Below are positions 35,825 through 44,670 of a DNA stretch of 64,000 nucleotides, one piece after another. The first letter of the stretch is position 1; each line of letters begins with the position of its first letter. The translations under genes and the position numbers were made by a program. The stretch spans positions 62,001 through 126,000 of the forward strand of contig NZ_FTOI01000004.1 of the NCBI RefSeq assembly GCF_900156725.1. Direction: 5' to 3'. The notes beneath the pieces are model-generated. The model was given only the letters and a program-made list of their open reading frames with translations. It had not been told where the DNA came from and made no database searches. Source of the stretch: Kaistella chaponensis (GTDB lineage Bacteria; Bacteroidota; Bacteroidia; Flavobacteriales; Weeksellaceae).

Positions 35825-35843
35825 GAATGACAAATTGTCATTC
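35825..35843. promoter_or_regulatory. Perfect palindrome before lon
   Basis: GAATGACAAATTGTCATTC: two 9-bp arms around one A. It lies 11 bases upstream of the lon start and is not followed by a T-run, so it is more likely a protein-binding site than a terminator. It is not a CIRCE element. Confidence 0.5.
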
Positions 35844-36050
35844 ATTTTAATTAGTTAACCATCAAAATGAGATGATTCTTGTTAAAAGTGCCTTTAATAA
35901 AAAGTTCCATTTAATTTCACAAGCACTATGCCAACAGAAAATTTAGACAAATTTTCCATTATCGAGAAATAAATCGTTTTTAAACCTTGAAAATTTTTCT
36001 CAATCTCCTAAAAATGTGTATTTTCGCAAACTGATAAAATTATACAAAAA

Positions 36051-38204
36051 ATGGCAGTTTTAGGAGAGATTAGAAACAGACCGTGGCTTTTGATGGGAAT
36101 TATCGCAATTGCGATGTTAGCGTTTGTGGTAAATCCGGATAGTTTAGAAAAATTATTTGGTGCAAAACCAGGGGTTTACGGTAAAGTGAATGGTGATGAA
36201 ATTACAAAAGAAGATTATGATGATCAGCTTTTTATGCTTCAACAACAGGCGCAACAAAAAGGTCAACCTACAAAAGGATTAGAAGAACAAGCATGGCAAT
36301 TGGTAGTTCAGTCAAAACTTATCAAGCAGCAGTTTGAAAAAATGGGACTTACTTTAACCGACGATATGTTCTGGAATCAACTCCAGTTCGATCCGATGTT
36401 TGCGCAAAACAAAGAAAATTTTGATGCGAAAGGAAATTTCAAAGTCCAAGAAATTAAAAAACAAATCGACGAGCTTCAAAAAAGCGGAAACGTAGAAATG
36501 TACAATAATTGGTTGAAAACTAAAAAATCAATTGAGTACAGAATGATGGCGAGACAGCTTTTTGCGAATGTATCTACAGGAATTACCGTAGGCAAAAAAG
36601 AAGCTGAGGAAATGATGAAGCAAAGAGATCAAGTGGCGGATATCGATTATGTAAAAGTTGATTACAATGCTTATGCTCAAAAAAATCCTGTAAAAGTTAC
36701 CACTCAGGATTTAGAAGATTATATTAAGAAACATCCCGTGATGTACAAAAGAGACGCAAGTAGAAATGTCGGTTTGGTATATTTCCCTGCAGCTCCAAGT
36801 ACTGAAGATGATCAATTGGCTGAAAAAGAAATCAACAAATTATTCACGCAAGGAAGTGACGTAAGTGGTGGAAAGGAAAACTTTCAAAATACGACGAATG
36901 ATTCCATGTTCGTTGCATTAAATTCTGATATGCCTTTTAATCCACAGTATTTTCCGGCGGCACAATTACCTTTGGCTGTAAAAGATAAAGTAGCTGCGGC
37001 AAGTGTCGGAACTACTTTTGGTCCTTATAAAGAGCAGAATTTCTATGTGGTTACTAAATTATTAGATAAAAAACCTTCAGATTCTACGCTTTCGCGCCAT
37101 ATTTTAGTTTCATACAAAGGAAATCAAGCGGGTGCAAATGAAACACGAACCAAAGAACAGGCTAAAAAATTAGCAGATTCAATCGGTGTGATTTTGAAAG
37201 CTAATCCTGCGAAGTTTACAGAATTTTTGAAATATTCATCAGATCCAGGTTCCGCTGCACAAGGTGGAAGCGTGGGTTGGACAACACCAGCAACTCCATT
37301 TGTACCAGAATATTTGAAGTTCCTTGCTGACAATGCAAAAGGAGCAACCGCAGTTGTTGAAACCCAATTCGGATATCATATCATCAACATTGAGGAGAAA
37401 AAATCTGGATCCATGAGCTATAAAGTAGCGAATTTAGTGAAAGCTATTAAGCCTTCTGATAAAACTGAAAACGAGATTTACACAAAAGCAACTAAATTTA
37501 TTCAGCAGGTTCAGGGAAAAACGTTTAATGATTTTTCAAACGTTGCGAAAAAGAACAGTTATATTTTCTTAAATCCAAAAGAAGTTGGTCGTTTCCAAGG
37601 GCAATTACCAGGTTTAGGAACGGATAAAGATGAAGAAATTATCGCATGGGCTTTTAACAAAAAGAGAAATAAAGGAGATACTGATATTTTCACTGTAGAC
37701 GGAACAGGTGACCGTGTTGTGGCCTTCCTTAATGGAGTTCAAGATGCAGGAACAGCTGATCCTGAAGCAGTAAGAGAACAAGTAGAACCACTTGTTAAAA
37801 ACAAAATTTTGGCAAAACAAATTTCAGATAAAATTTCTGCGGCAAAAGCTACGAGTTTAGACCAAATCGCGAAATTATTCGGTTCTACAAAACAATCTGC
37901 GCAAGCAAATATGTTGAATCCTCAAATTGCCGGAGCAATGGAGCCACGTGTTGCAGGTGCTGCATTTGGTGTTGCAAAAGGAAAACTTTCTAATCCTGTT
38001 GAAGGAATGACAGGAGTTTATGTTTTGGTGAAAAAATCTGAAACAATCAATAAACAACCAGGAGATATCAAACAGATTACACAAGCGATTGCAGGACAGA
38101 ATTCTCAACAGTTCGGCCAGTCATTGCTAAAAAGTCTTCAAGATAATGCCGATATCAAAGATTACCGAATCGAAGTTTACAATAATGCATCACAACAGCA
38201 ATAA
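36051..38204 (+). CDS. PpiD/SurA-like peptidyl-prolyl isomerase
   Basis: A 717-residue inner-membrane-anchored periplasmic chaperone of the PpiD type. One helix at about 13-30 (LLMGIIAIAMLAFVV), a SurA_N-like helical domain (40-220), and a parvulin PPIase domain beginning SRHILVSYKG with AQGGSVGWTTPATPF and FGYHIINI. A second, less clear region continues to the Gln-rich C-terminus. Folds outer-membrane and secreted proteins. Length is large for the family but usual in Bacteroidota. Confidence 0.9.
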   Translation: MAVLGEIRNRPWLLMGIIAIAMLAFVVNPDSLEKLFGAKPGVYGKVNGDEITKEDYDDQLFMLQQQAQQKGQPTKGLEEQAWQLVVQSKLIKQQFEKMGLTLTDDMFWNQLQFDPMFAQNKENFDAKGNFKVQEIKKQIDELQKSGNVEMYNNWLKTKKSIEYRMMARQLFANVSTGITVGKKEAEEMMKQRDQVADIDYVKVDYNAYAQKNPVKVTTQDLEDYIKKHPVMYKRDASRNVGLVYFPAAPSTEDDQLAEKEINKLFTQGSDVSGGKENFQNTTNDSMFVALNSDMPFNPQYFPAAQLPLAVKDKVAAASVGTTFGPYKEQNFYVVTKLLDKKPSDSTLSRHILVSYKGNQAGANETRTKEQAKKLADSIGVILKANPAKFTEFLKYSSDPGSAAQGGSVGWTTPATPFVPEYLKFLADNAKGATAVVETQFGYHIINIEEKKSGSMSYKVANLVKAIKPSDKTENEIYTKATKFIQQVQGKTFNDFSNVAKKNSYIFLNPKEVGRFQGQLPGLGTDKDEEIIAWAFNKKRNKGDTDIFTVDGTGDRVVAFLNGVQDAGTADPEAVREQVEPLVKNKILAKQISDKISAAKATSLDQIAKLFGSTKQSAQANMLNPQIAGAMEPRVAGAAFGVAKGKLSNPVEGMTGVYVLVKKSETINKQPGDIKQITQAIAGQNSQQFGQSLLKSLQDNADIKDYRIEVYNNASQQQ

Positions 38205-38222
38205 TTGAAACATCATCCTATA

Positions 38223-38246
38223 TAAAGCGTCTTTTACAAGTCGCTT
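38223..38246 (+). terminator. Terminator after ppiD
   Basis: AAAGCG-T-CTT and AAG-T-CGCTTT pair with a T-T mismatch, followed by T residues. Confidence 0.55.
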
Positions 38247-38276
38247 TTTTTTGGTCCGTGAATAAACATAATCCGA

Positions 38277-38305
38277 TTGTTTTTATTTTAAATGTATTAT
38301 ATTTG
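38277..38305 (+). promoter_or_regulatory. Promoter of the MlaD-like gene
   Basis: TTG (38277-38279), 18-bp spacer, TATATTTG (38298-38305). Predicted start near 38312, 15 bases before the GTG start. Confidence 0.6.
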
Positions 38306-38326
38306 TTGATTAAAAATTAGAAAAAA

Positions 38327-39277
38327 GTGAAATTCACAAAAGAAATAAAAGCAGGATTAATCGCGCTTTTGGCGATCATTGGATTCGTAATTCTGTTTCA
38401 ATTTATGAAGGGCAAAAGTCTCTTTACCACCGATAATATTTTTTATGCAAAGTTTGATAATGTGGAAGGTCTTTCCGCTTCTAATCCAGTTTCTATCAAT
38501 GGGTTAAAAGTTGGGCAGGTTGATAAAATTATTCCTCAAACTGAAGCTGATGGCAAAATTCATTTCGTAGTTAAAGTAACGGTAGATGATGATTTTGAGT
38601 TTTCAAAACGGTCTACTTTAGAAATTTTTGAACCAGGATTAATGTCGGGAAAACAGATGAGAATTAACCTTGCTTATGGGAATCCGATGGCGAAAGATGG
38701 CGATACTTTGAAAGGTGCATTTACGCTTTCTTTGATGAATAACATTTCTTCGCAGGTGGGTCCGGTAAAAGATCAGCTTCAAGTTGTTCTCAGAAGAGTG
38801 GATTCTTTGACCACAAATGCTAATGAAATTTTGAATGATCAAAATAAAGCGGAGATAAAAGCGCTTCTCATTAATCTGAACAAAACCGTTGCATCATTTG
38901 AAGGAACTTCCAGACAGACCAATGCTTTGTTGGCGAACTCCGATCCGAAAATTCAGAAAGTGCTCGATAATGCTAATCTTGCAACAATTAGTGCAAAATC
39001 TGCCATCGATAAATACGGAAAAGTTGCTGAACAAGTTGATGTGAAGTCACTCAATAATACCATCGAAAAGTTGAGCGTTACCTCAGATAAATTGAACAGT
39101 GTAATTTCTGGTGTTCAAAATGGAGAAGGAAGTCTCGGGAAATTGACCAAAGACGAGCAGTTGTATAATAATTTAAACACTGCATCCGACAATCTCAATA
39201 AATTAATTCAAGACCTGAAAACCAATCCGAAGCGATATCTGAATTTTTCGGTTTTTGGGAAAAATACGAAAGACTAA
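38327..39277 (+). CDS. MlaD-family MCE-domain protein
   Basis: A 316-residue inner-membrane-anchored periplasmic protein, read from a GTG start. A single N-terminal helix (about 9-25) is followed by one MCE domain (about 35-115, TDNIFYAKFDNVEGLSASNPVSINGLKVG) and a long helical, coiled-coil tail. It carries lipid in an Mla-type system; the ATPase and permease (mlaF, mlaE) are encoded 13 kb away, so the system is split. It leads a run of genes continuing with two Fe-S proteins. Confidence 0.88.
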   Translation: MKFTKEIKAGLIALLAIIGFVILFQFMKGKSLFTTDNIFYAKFDNVEGLSASNPVSINGLKVGQVDKIIPQTEADGKIHFVVKVTVDDDFEFSKRSTLEIFEPGLMSGKQMRINLAYGNPMAKDGDTLKGAFTLSLMNNISSQVGPVKDQLQVVLRRVDSLTTNANEILNDQNKAEIKALLINLNKTVASFEGTSRQTNALLANSDPKIQKVLDNANLATISAKSAIDKYGKVAEQVDVKSLNNTIEKLSVTSDKLNSVISGVQNGEGSLGKLTKDEQLYNNLNTASDNLNKLIQDLKTNPKRYLNFSVFGKNTKD

Positions 39278-39288
39278 ACCTTTTCAGT

Positions 39289-40608
39289 ATGCAGTATATT
39301 GACAATATTATTTTTCTTATCGCCCTGATTGTAGGGTTTGGCCTTTTTTTTAAAAGTACCAAAGAAATCTACCGTAACATCAAACTCGGTAAAAAAATAG
39401 ACCGCTCAGATCAATCTGCAGTGCGTTGGAAAACCATGGGCAAAGTCGCTTTGGGTCAAAGCAAAATGGTAAAACGCCCAATTGCAGGGTTTTTGCACAT
39501 TTTAGTGTATGTAGGTTTCGTCATTATTAATGTTGAATTAATAGAAATTATCATTGATGGAATTTTCGGAACCCACCGAATCCTTATTGATGTTTTCGGC
39601 GCATCTTTTTACGCTGTTTTCACCTCAATTTTAGAAATTTTTGCCCTTTTAGTTCTAATTGCAGTCGTTTTATTTTTCATCAGAAGAAATTTTTATGGTG
39701 TGAAGCGACTCAATATGAAAGAACTTTTCGGGTGGCCAAAAAATGATGCCAACTGGATTTTGATTATTGAATTTGCTTTGATGCTCGCTTTTTTTACGAT
39801 GAATGGAGCGGATTATTTTACAGACACCCAAAAGTTTAGCAGTAATTTCCCGATTTCCAAACATTTATTTCCCTTTTTTGAAAATTTAGGCGAGTCAACT
39901 TTACATCTCATCGAAAAATCTGCTTGGTGGTTTCATTTTATTGGTATTCTTTTCTTCATGAATTACCTTTATTATTCAAAACATTTGCATATTATTTTAG
40001 CTTTCCCAAACACGTGGTATTCCAATTTAAAGCCAAAAGGACAGTTTAATAATTTAGATTCCGTTACCAAAGAAATTAGGTTAATGATGGATCCAAATGC
40101 AGATCCTTACGCTGCAGCACCAGAAGTTGATCCCAATGAAGTTCCTGAAAAATTTGGCGCAAGTGATATCTTTGATTTGAATCAAGTACAACTCCTCAAT
40201 GCCTATTCTTGTACTGAGTGTGGAAGATGTACCGCAGTTTGTCCTGCAAATATTACGGGTAAGAAATTATCTCCCCGAAAAATTATGATGGACACTCGTG
40301 ATAGAATTGAAGAAGTGGGCAAAAACATCAATAAAAACGGAAAGTTTGTAGATGATGGTAAAAAATTATTAGACGATCATATTCAAAGGGAAGAACTTTG
40401 GGCATGTACCACTTGTAACGCTTGTGTAGAAGCTTGTCCGGTGCTTATTGATCCCCTTTCGATTATTGTAGAAATGCGCAGATTTCTTGTGATGGAGCAA
40501 TCTTCCGCACCAAGTGAATTGAATGTGATGATGGCAAATGTGGAAAACAACGCTGCTCCATGGGCGTATAATCAAGCAGATCGCTTGAATTGGGCAAAAG
40601 AAAATTAA
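39289..40608 (+). CDS. Membrane Fe-S oxidoreductase, two 4Fe-4S clusters
   Basis: A 439-residue membrane protein with about five or six helices (first at 6-22, then 70-90, 105-135, 155-172, 210-230) and a cytoplasmic ferredoxin domain with two 4Fe-4S motifs: C308/C311/C314/C318 (CTECGRCTAVCP) and C373/C376/C379/C383 (CTTCNACVEACP). The helices with conserved His resemble NarI/HdrE-type haem b anchors. With the CCG-domain protein at 41213 it looks like a split HdrD- or EtfDH-like unit that passes electrons to quinone; donor and acceptor unknown. Confidence 0.82.
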   Translation: MQYIDNIIFLIALIVGFGLFFKSTKEIYRNIKLGKKIDRSDQSAVRWKTMGKVALGQSKMVKRPIAGFLHILVYVGFVIINVELIEIIIDGIFGTHRILIDVFGASFYAVFTSILEIFALLVLIAVVLFFIRRNFYGVKRLNMKELFGWPKNDANWILIIEFALMLAFFTMNGADYFTDTQKFSSNFPISKHLFPFFENLGESTLHLIEKSAWWFHFIGILFFMNYLYYSKHLHIILAFPNTWYSNLKPKGQFNNLDSVTKEIRLMMDPNADPYAAAPEVDPNEVPEKFGASDIFDLNQVQLLNAYSCTECGRCTAVCPANITGKKLSPRKIMMDTRDRIEEVGKNINKNGKFVDDGKKLLDDHIQREELWACTTCNACVEACPVLIDPLSIIVEMRRFLVMEQSSAPSELNVMMANVENNAAPWAYNQADRLNWAKEN

Positions 40609-40623
40609 TTTGAAAATTACCCC

Positions 40624-40655
40624 ATCAACACATCAACACATTAGCAAATCAACAC
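40624..40655. repeat. Short tandem repeat, 8-base unit ATCAACAC
   Basis: Four 8-base units in a row, ATCAACAC, ATCAACAC, ATTAGCAA, ATCAACAC, in the spacer between the Fe-S gene and the GNAT gene. One of several A/C-rich repeats in this region. Confidence 0.6.
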
Positions 40656-40685
40656 ATTTAAATAAATGGATTTCATTATAAAAAA

Positions 40686-41144
40686 ATGCCGGAAATAATT
40701 TCATATCAACCAAAATACGCCGAAGATTTCAAAAATTTGAATTTTGCCTGGTTAGAAAAATATTTTGTTGTAGAATCTTACGATTTAGAAGTATTGTCTT
40801 TTCCAGAAAAATATATTTTAGAAAAAGGAGGGAACATCTATTTTGCAGTAGAAAATGGAAAAGCGATCGGAACTTTTGCCTTAATGTATAATGAATATGG
40901 CGAATTAGAATTTACGAAAATGGCCGTTGATGAAACGGTTCAAGGAAAAGGATTTGGTAACTTACTAATGCAGCACTGTATTGATGAAGCCAAGAAAATG
41001 GGAGGTGAAGAGTTAATTCTTTATTCCAATACGAGTTTAAAACCAGCAATTAATCTGTATGAGAAATTTGGTTTTATAGAAATTCCGGTCGGGAACTCAG
41101 AATATGCAAGATGTAATATAAAAATGAAAAAACAATTAATTTGA
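40686..41144 (+). CDS. GNAT N-acetyltransferase
   Basis: A 152-residue GNAT protein. The acetyl-CoA loop is VQGKGFGNLLMQ and the following GGEELILYSNTSLKPAINLYEKFGF is the classic strand-helix end. Substrate unknown. It sits between the two Fe-S genes, separated from each by a repeat-bearing spacer, and looks inserted into their cluster. Confidence 0.87.
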   Translation: MPEIISYQPKYAEDFKNLNFAWLEKYFVVESYDLEVLSFPEKYILEKGGNIYFAVENGKAIGTFALMYNEYGELEFTKMAVDETVQGKGFGNLLMQHCIDEAKKMGGEELILYSNTSLKPAINLYEKFGFIEIPVGNSEYARCNIKMKKQLI

Positions 41145-41168
41145 GGATCAAATAATTGGTGAGTTGAG

Positions 41169-41206
41169 AATTACCAAATTTTCACCTGGCCGAATTATCA
41201 AATTTT
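41169..41206. repeat. Pair of direct repeats AATTAYCAAATTTT
   Basis: Two copies (41169-41182 and 41193-41206), 24 bases apart, differ by one base. They fill the spacer between the GNAT gene and the CCG-domain gene. Confidence 0.45.
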
Positions 41207-41212
41207 AATAAT

Positions 41213-41995
41213 ATGGATTTCACTATAAAAACAATGGCAGAATATGCTGCCGAAGGAAAAGCACCCGAAGTTTTATTTTTTGTTGGATGTGCGGGAAGTT
41301 TCGACGATAGAGCAAAGAAAATTACGAAAGCATTGTGTAAAATTTTACATAAAGTTGGCGTGGAATTCGCCGTTTTGGGGCAGGAAGAATCTTGCAACGG
41401 TGATCCTGCAAAACGTGCCGGAAACGAATTTGTCTTCCAGATGATGGCGCATACCAACATTGAAATTATGAATGGGTATGGCGTGAAAAAAATCGTAACC
41501 GCGTGTCCACACTGTTTCAATATTATTAAAAATGAATATCCAAGTTTGGGCGGGAGTTATGAAGTATTGCATCATACGCAGTTCCTGAAAAAATTAATGG
41601 AAGAAGGCCGACTGAAAATAGAAGGCGGTACGTTCAAAGGGAAAAAAATCACCTTCCATGATCCTTGTTATCTCGGTAGAGGAAATGGCGAATATGAAGC
41701 TCCAAGACAACTTTTAGAAAAGTTAGATGCCGAATTGGTAGAAATGAAACGTTGCAAAACCAACGGTTTATGTTGTGGTGCAGGTGGAGCGCAAATGTTT
41801 AAAGAACCTGAAAAAGGAGACAAGGACATCAATATTGAAAGAACGGAAGAAGCATTAAGCATGAAGCCCAATATCATCGCAACAGGTTGTCCTTTCTGCA
41901 ACACCATGATGACAGATGGAGTGAAGCACTTCAACAATGCAGAAGTTACCGTAAAAGATATCGCTGAGTTATTGGCAGAAGCAGAGGATTTGTAA
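41213..41995 (+). CDS. CCG-domain Fe-S protein (HdrB-like)
   Basis: A 260-residue protein with the two CCG domains of heterodisulfide reductase HdrB/LutA/GlpC type. Cys groups: FFVGCAGSF, TACPHCFN, HDPCYLGR, LCCGAGG and TGCPFCNTMM. These bind a noncubane or 4Fe-4S cluster. With the membrane Fe-S protein at 39289 it probably forms one complex. It has no membrane helix. Confidence 0.88.
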   Translation: MDFTIKTMAEYAAEGKAPEVLFFVGCAGSFDDRAKKITKALCKILHKVGVEFAVLGQEESCNGDPAKRAGNEFVFQMMAHTNIEIMNGYGVKKIVTACPHCFNIIKNEYPSLGGSYEVLHHTQFLKKLMEEGRLKIEGGTFKGKKITFHDPCYLGRGNGEYEAPRQLLEKLDAELVEMKRCKTNGLCCGAGGAQMFKEPEKGDKDINIERTEEALSMKPNIIATGCPFCNTMMTDGVKHFNNAEVTVKDIAELLAEAEDL

Positions 41996-42005
41996 CATAG
42001 AACCA

Positions 42006-42074
42006 AGATACAAGACTCAAGAACCAAGATTTCATTATTTTCGTCTTAAATCTTGTGTCTTGGCTCTTGAATCT
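42006..42074. repeat. Large imperfect inverted repeat in a spacer
   Basis: Arms 42006-42032 and 42048-42074 (27 bases each, 22 paired) surround a 15-base loop. Arms are built from CAAGA/TCTTG units. No T-run follows; more like a REP-type spacer repeat than a terminator. Confidence 0.6.
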
Positions 42075-42085
42075 AATTAAAAAAT

Positions 42086-42577
42086 ATGAAAATAGAAGAA
42101 TCAACCGTAGTAGAAACCAACGATTATCGCGTAATTATTTATCCCGCGTCGAGAAGTTTTACGCCAAAGGAAAGCAAAGTCATCACCGAAAAATTATATG
42201 ATTTCCTCGCAACTTGGGCTGCACACGGAAAACCACTTTCCTCCTCCTTTAAAATTGAAAAAAATCAATTTATTATCATTTGTGTTGATGAAGAAAAAGA
42301 AGCCGCTTCTGGCTGTTCCATCGATGCTTTGGGACAGGTTATACGCGAAATAGAGGCAGAATTCAACCTTGGTTTATTTGACCGAATGAAAGCCACTTTT
42401 GTCGAAAATGGTGAAATCAAAACCATGAAATTGCAGGATTTCCAAAATGGCTTGAAATCTGGAGAGATCGCGAAAGACATCGAAGTTTTCGATTTTTCTA
42501 AAAATACATACGTTGCTTTTTTAAGTGATTTCTTGCTTCCTTTAAGAAGAAGTTGGGCCGGAATTTATATCGACTAA
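42086..42577 (+). CDS. Conserved Bacteroidota protein, often miscalled ABC transporter ATPase
   Basis: A 163-residue soluble protein with no Walker A or ABC signature, so the common database label ABC transporter ATPase (as I remember it) is not supported by the sequence. It has a mixed alpha/beta pattern with FLATWAAHGKPLSSSFKIEKNQFIIICVDE and a C-terminal end SDFLLPLRRSWAGIYID. Function unknown; it closes the MlaD/Fe-S gene run. Confidence 0.75.
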   Translation: MKIEESTVVETNDYRVIIYPASRSFTPKESKVITEKLYDFLATWAAHGKPLSSSFKIEKNQFIIICVDEEKEAASGCSIDALGQVIREIEAEFNLGLFDRMKATFVENGEIKTMKLQDFQNGLKSGEIAKDIEVFDFSKNTYVAFLSDFLLPLRRSWAGIYID

Positions 42578-42595
42578 AAAGACATTTTACATAAT

Positions 42596-42632
42596 AAAAA
42601 ACCCTTTAAAATCTACTTTTAAAGGGTTTTTT
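42596..42632. terminator. Bidirectional terminator
   Basis: AAAACCCTTTAAAA and TTTTAAAGGGTTTT pair around TCTAC with A/T runs on both sides; lies between convergent genes. Confidence 0.85.
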
Positions 42633-42672
42633 AATCATGATAAAGAACGATTTAAGAAATACTTTGCTTTAT

Positions 42673-43482
42673 CTAAAATGTTTTACTATCAATTTTCAGT
42701 TCGAATATTTTCTGTGGAATCTCCATTTCATCAAATACAGTTGTAGGGAGTTGAGCTTTCGTGAAAATAGCACACATCGTATTTTTTGGATGATAAAGAT
42801 ATTGATGATTTTCGTCGCCCACCGCATCCAGAATTGCTTTGAAAACTTCGTACCGAATTTTCTGTGCGCTGTAAGCGTAATCATGCCAAACAACGATCGA
42901 GTTTTCATGCAAAAGGTTTTTGAAAACTTTTTTGGTGTCATTCAAAACCATTTCGTAGCTGTGATCGCCATCAATAAAGACCAAATCATATTTTTTGTGA
43001 AGACCTGCAAAATCAAAAGTTTTCGTGTTTCCGGAAAGGTGTAGGATTTTCGGGTTTTTGCCGGAAAGAATTCCGTGTTGTACGGCGTATTTTTCTGGCC
43101 AACCTAATTCATGCATTTCCTCTTCAGAGAGATTCAGAGTGCTGCAATCGTCCACGAATTTTGCGACATTGTAAACACTTTCACCGCGCCATGTTCCGAT
43201 TTCAAAATAAGAATTGACGGTTTTTCGGTTGGCTAAAGTTGAGAGAAGTTGCAGATCGGTAATCAATGAACTTCCATCTAACAGGAAACTCTCCACATGA
43301 TCGATTACAATTTGATCATTCAAATCTTTGATTTCAATCTGTGGTAAAGTGGTAAAATTAGAGTATTTTTGTTTGAATCTTTCCTCAAAAACAATGTTGC
43401 TGTCATTAATCAGATTAATTAAGCTGGGTTTTTTTAGAATAATTTGAATAACTGAAAATAATTTTTGAATTTTAGAGGTCAT
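42673..43482 (-). CDS. Class I SAM methyltransferase (Methyltransf_24-like)
   Basis: A 269-residue enzyme; start taken at the ATG at 43482 because the promoter element at 43526 to 43519 makes the transcript begin near 43512, downstream of the alternative start at 43521. SAM motif I is YFEIGTWRGESVYNVA, and DLVFIDGDHSYEMV is the metal/SAM region of the O-methyltransferase/cephalosporin-hydroxylase type. It is divergent from the glycan genes and may modify a sugar or lipid. Substrate unknown. Confidence 0.8.
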   Translation of the reverse strand: MTSKIQKLFSVIQIILKKPSLINLINDSNIVFEERFKQKYSNFTTLPQIEIKDLNDQIVIDHVESFLLDGSSLITDLQLLSTLANRKTVNSYFEIGTWRGESVYNVAKFVDDCSTLNLSEEEMHELGWPEKYAVQHGILSGKNPKILHLSGNTKTFDFAGLHKKYDLVFIDGDHSYEMVLNDTKKVFKNLLHENSIVVWHDYAYSAQKIRYEVFKAILDAVGDENHQYLYHPKNTMCAIFTKAQLPTTVFDEMEIPQKIFELKIDSKTF

Positions 43483-43518
43483 TTGTGAGCAAAGATTTAT
43501 TAGCAAAAAGTCATCAAA

Positions 43519-43526
43519 CAAAGATA
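43519..43526 (-). promoter_or_regulatory. -7 element of the methyltransferase gene
   Basis: TATCTTTG on the minus strand (43526 to 43519), which sets the start codon at 43482. Confidence 0.45.
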
Positions 43527-43545
43527 ATATTATTTAAATAGAGTT

Positions 43546-44670
43546 TTGGAGAAAAAAAACATCCTTTTTATTTCCTCTTGGTTTCCCAATAAACTTGAAC
43601 CAACTAACGGTAATTTTGTGCAGCGTCATGCAGAAGCGGTGTCACAGATTCATAGTGTAGAAGTTTTGCATGCGATTAATGTAACCCATCAAAAAGAAAA
43701 ATTCATTTTCGATGACCAAGTCATCAATGGGATCAGAACTTTAATTGTTTATTACAGAAACGCTCCCAATCCTCTTCTGAATTTCTGGCGGCGAATGCTC
43801 GCTTATTCACGAGGATTCAAGAAATTACAAAAACCGGATCTTGTTCATGCCAATGTTTTGCACAACAATTTGCTTTTTGCCATTTATCTAAAAAAGAAAT
43901 TTAAAATTCCGTTTATCGTTACCGAACATTGGACTGCTTTGCGTAAAATTAATTCGGAAACAACTCCTTCAAGTATAAAAAAAATTGCGAAATTAATTGG
44001 CAATCATGCGTCGATAATTCTGCCAGTTTCTCATGATCTTGCGGCAGGTTTAAAGTATTTAGGCATAAAAACTCCAATGAAAGTGATTCCCAATGTGGTG
44101 AATACGAATCTTTTTGTGCCGAAATCAGAACCCAATGAAAGATTTACTTTTATTCATGTTTCCAATTTAATCGCCCGAAAAAATTCTGATAAGATTTTGA
44201 AAACGGCATTAAGACTTTTACAGAAAGGTTACGATTTATCCCTGAAAATTGGTGGTGATGGTGATATTTCTGAGCTTGAGAAGATCCGTGAACATTCTGA
44301 ATTTAAAGATAAAATCGAAATTTTCGGAACACAGACCATTCAGGAAATTGCAGAAAGAATGAAATCATCGGATTGTTTTATATTATTGAGCAATGATGAA
44401 AATCAACCATGCGTTATCGCAGAATCTTTCGGAAGTGGGATCAATGTAATCTCAACCAATGTTGGTGGAATTGCAGAGTTTTTTCCCGAGAATGCAGGAA
44501 TTTTGTTAGACTCAGTTGATGAGGAATTGCTCGAAAAAACCATGATTGAGGTGATGTCACCAACTTTTGAAAAAGATCCGCTAACTTTGGTCAAATATGC
44601 AAACGAGACTTTTTCTGTCGCAGCAATCGGACAACAATTTTCAGCAATTTACAAGGAAATTTTAAAATGA
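43546..44670 (+). CDS. Glycosyltransferase family 4
   Basis: A 374-residue GT-B glycosyltransferase read from a TTG start at 43546 (no ATG fits). N-terminal acceptor domain ILFISSWFPNKLEPTNGNFVQRH; C-terminal donor domain with FTFIHVSNLIARKNSDKILKTA, LKIGGDGD, and the GT4 E-x7-E pattern in LSNDENQPCVIAESFGSG. It builds a surface glycan from a nucleotide sugar. Overlaps the next gene by four bases. Confidence 0.88.
   Translation: MEKKNILFISSWFPNKLEPTNGNFVQRHAEAVSQIHSVEVLHAINVTHQKEKFIFDDQVINGIRTLIVYYRNAPNPLLNFWRRMLAYSRGFKKLQKPDLVHANVLHNNLLFAIYLKKKFKIPFIVTEHWTALRKINSETTPSSIKKIAKLIGNHASIILPVSHDLAAGLKYLGIKTPMKVIPNVVNTNLFVPKSEPNERFTFIHVSNLIARKNSDKILKTALRLLQKGYDLSLKIGGDGDISELEKIREHSEFKDKIEIFGTQTIQEIAERMKSSDCFILLSNDENQPCVIAESFGSGINVISTNVGGIAEFFPENAGILLDSVDEELLEKTMIEVMSPTFEKDPLTLVKYANETFSVAAIGQQFSAIYKEILK

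Noticed and set aside
41182-41520. 112-residue frame antisense to the CCG-domain gene
   Set aside because: Shadow of conserved cysteine motifs on the plus strand.
42086-42577. ABC transporter ATPase label
   Set aside because: No Walker A, signature or Walker B motif; only the habitual database name suggests it.
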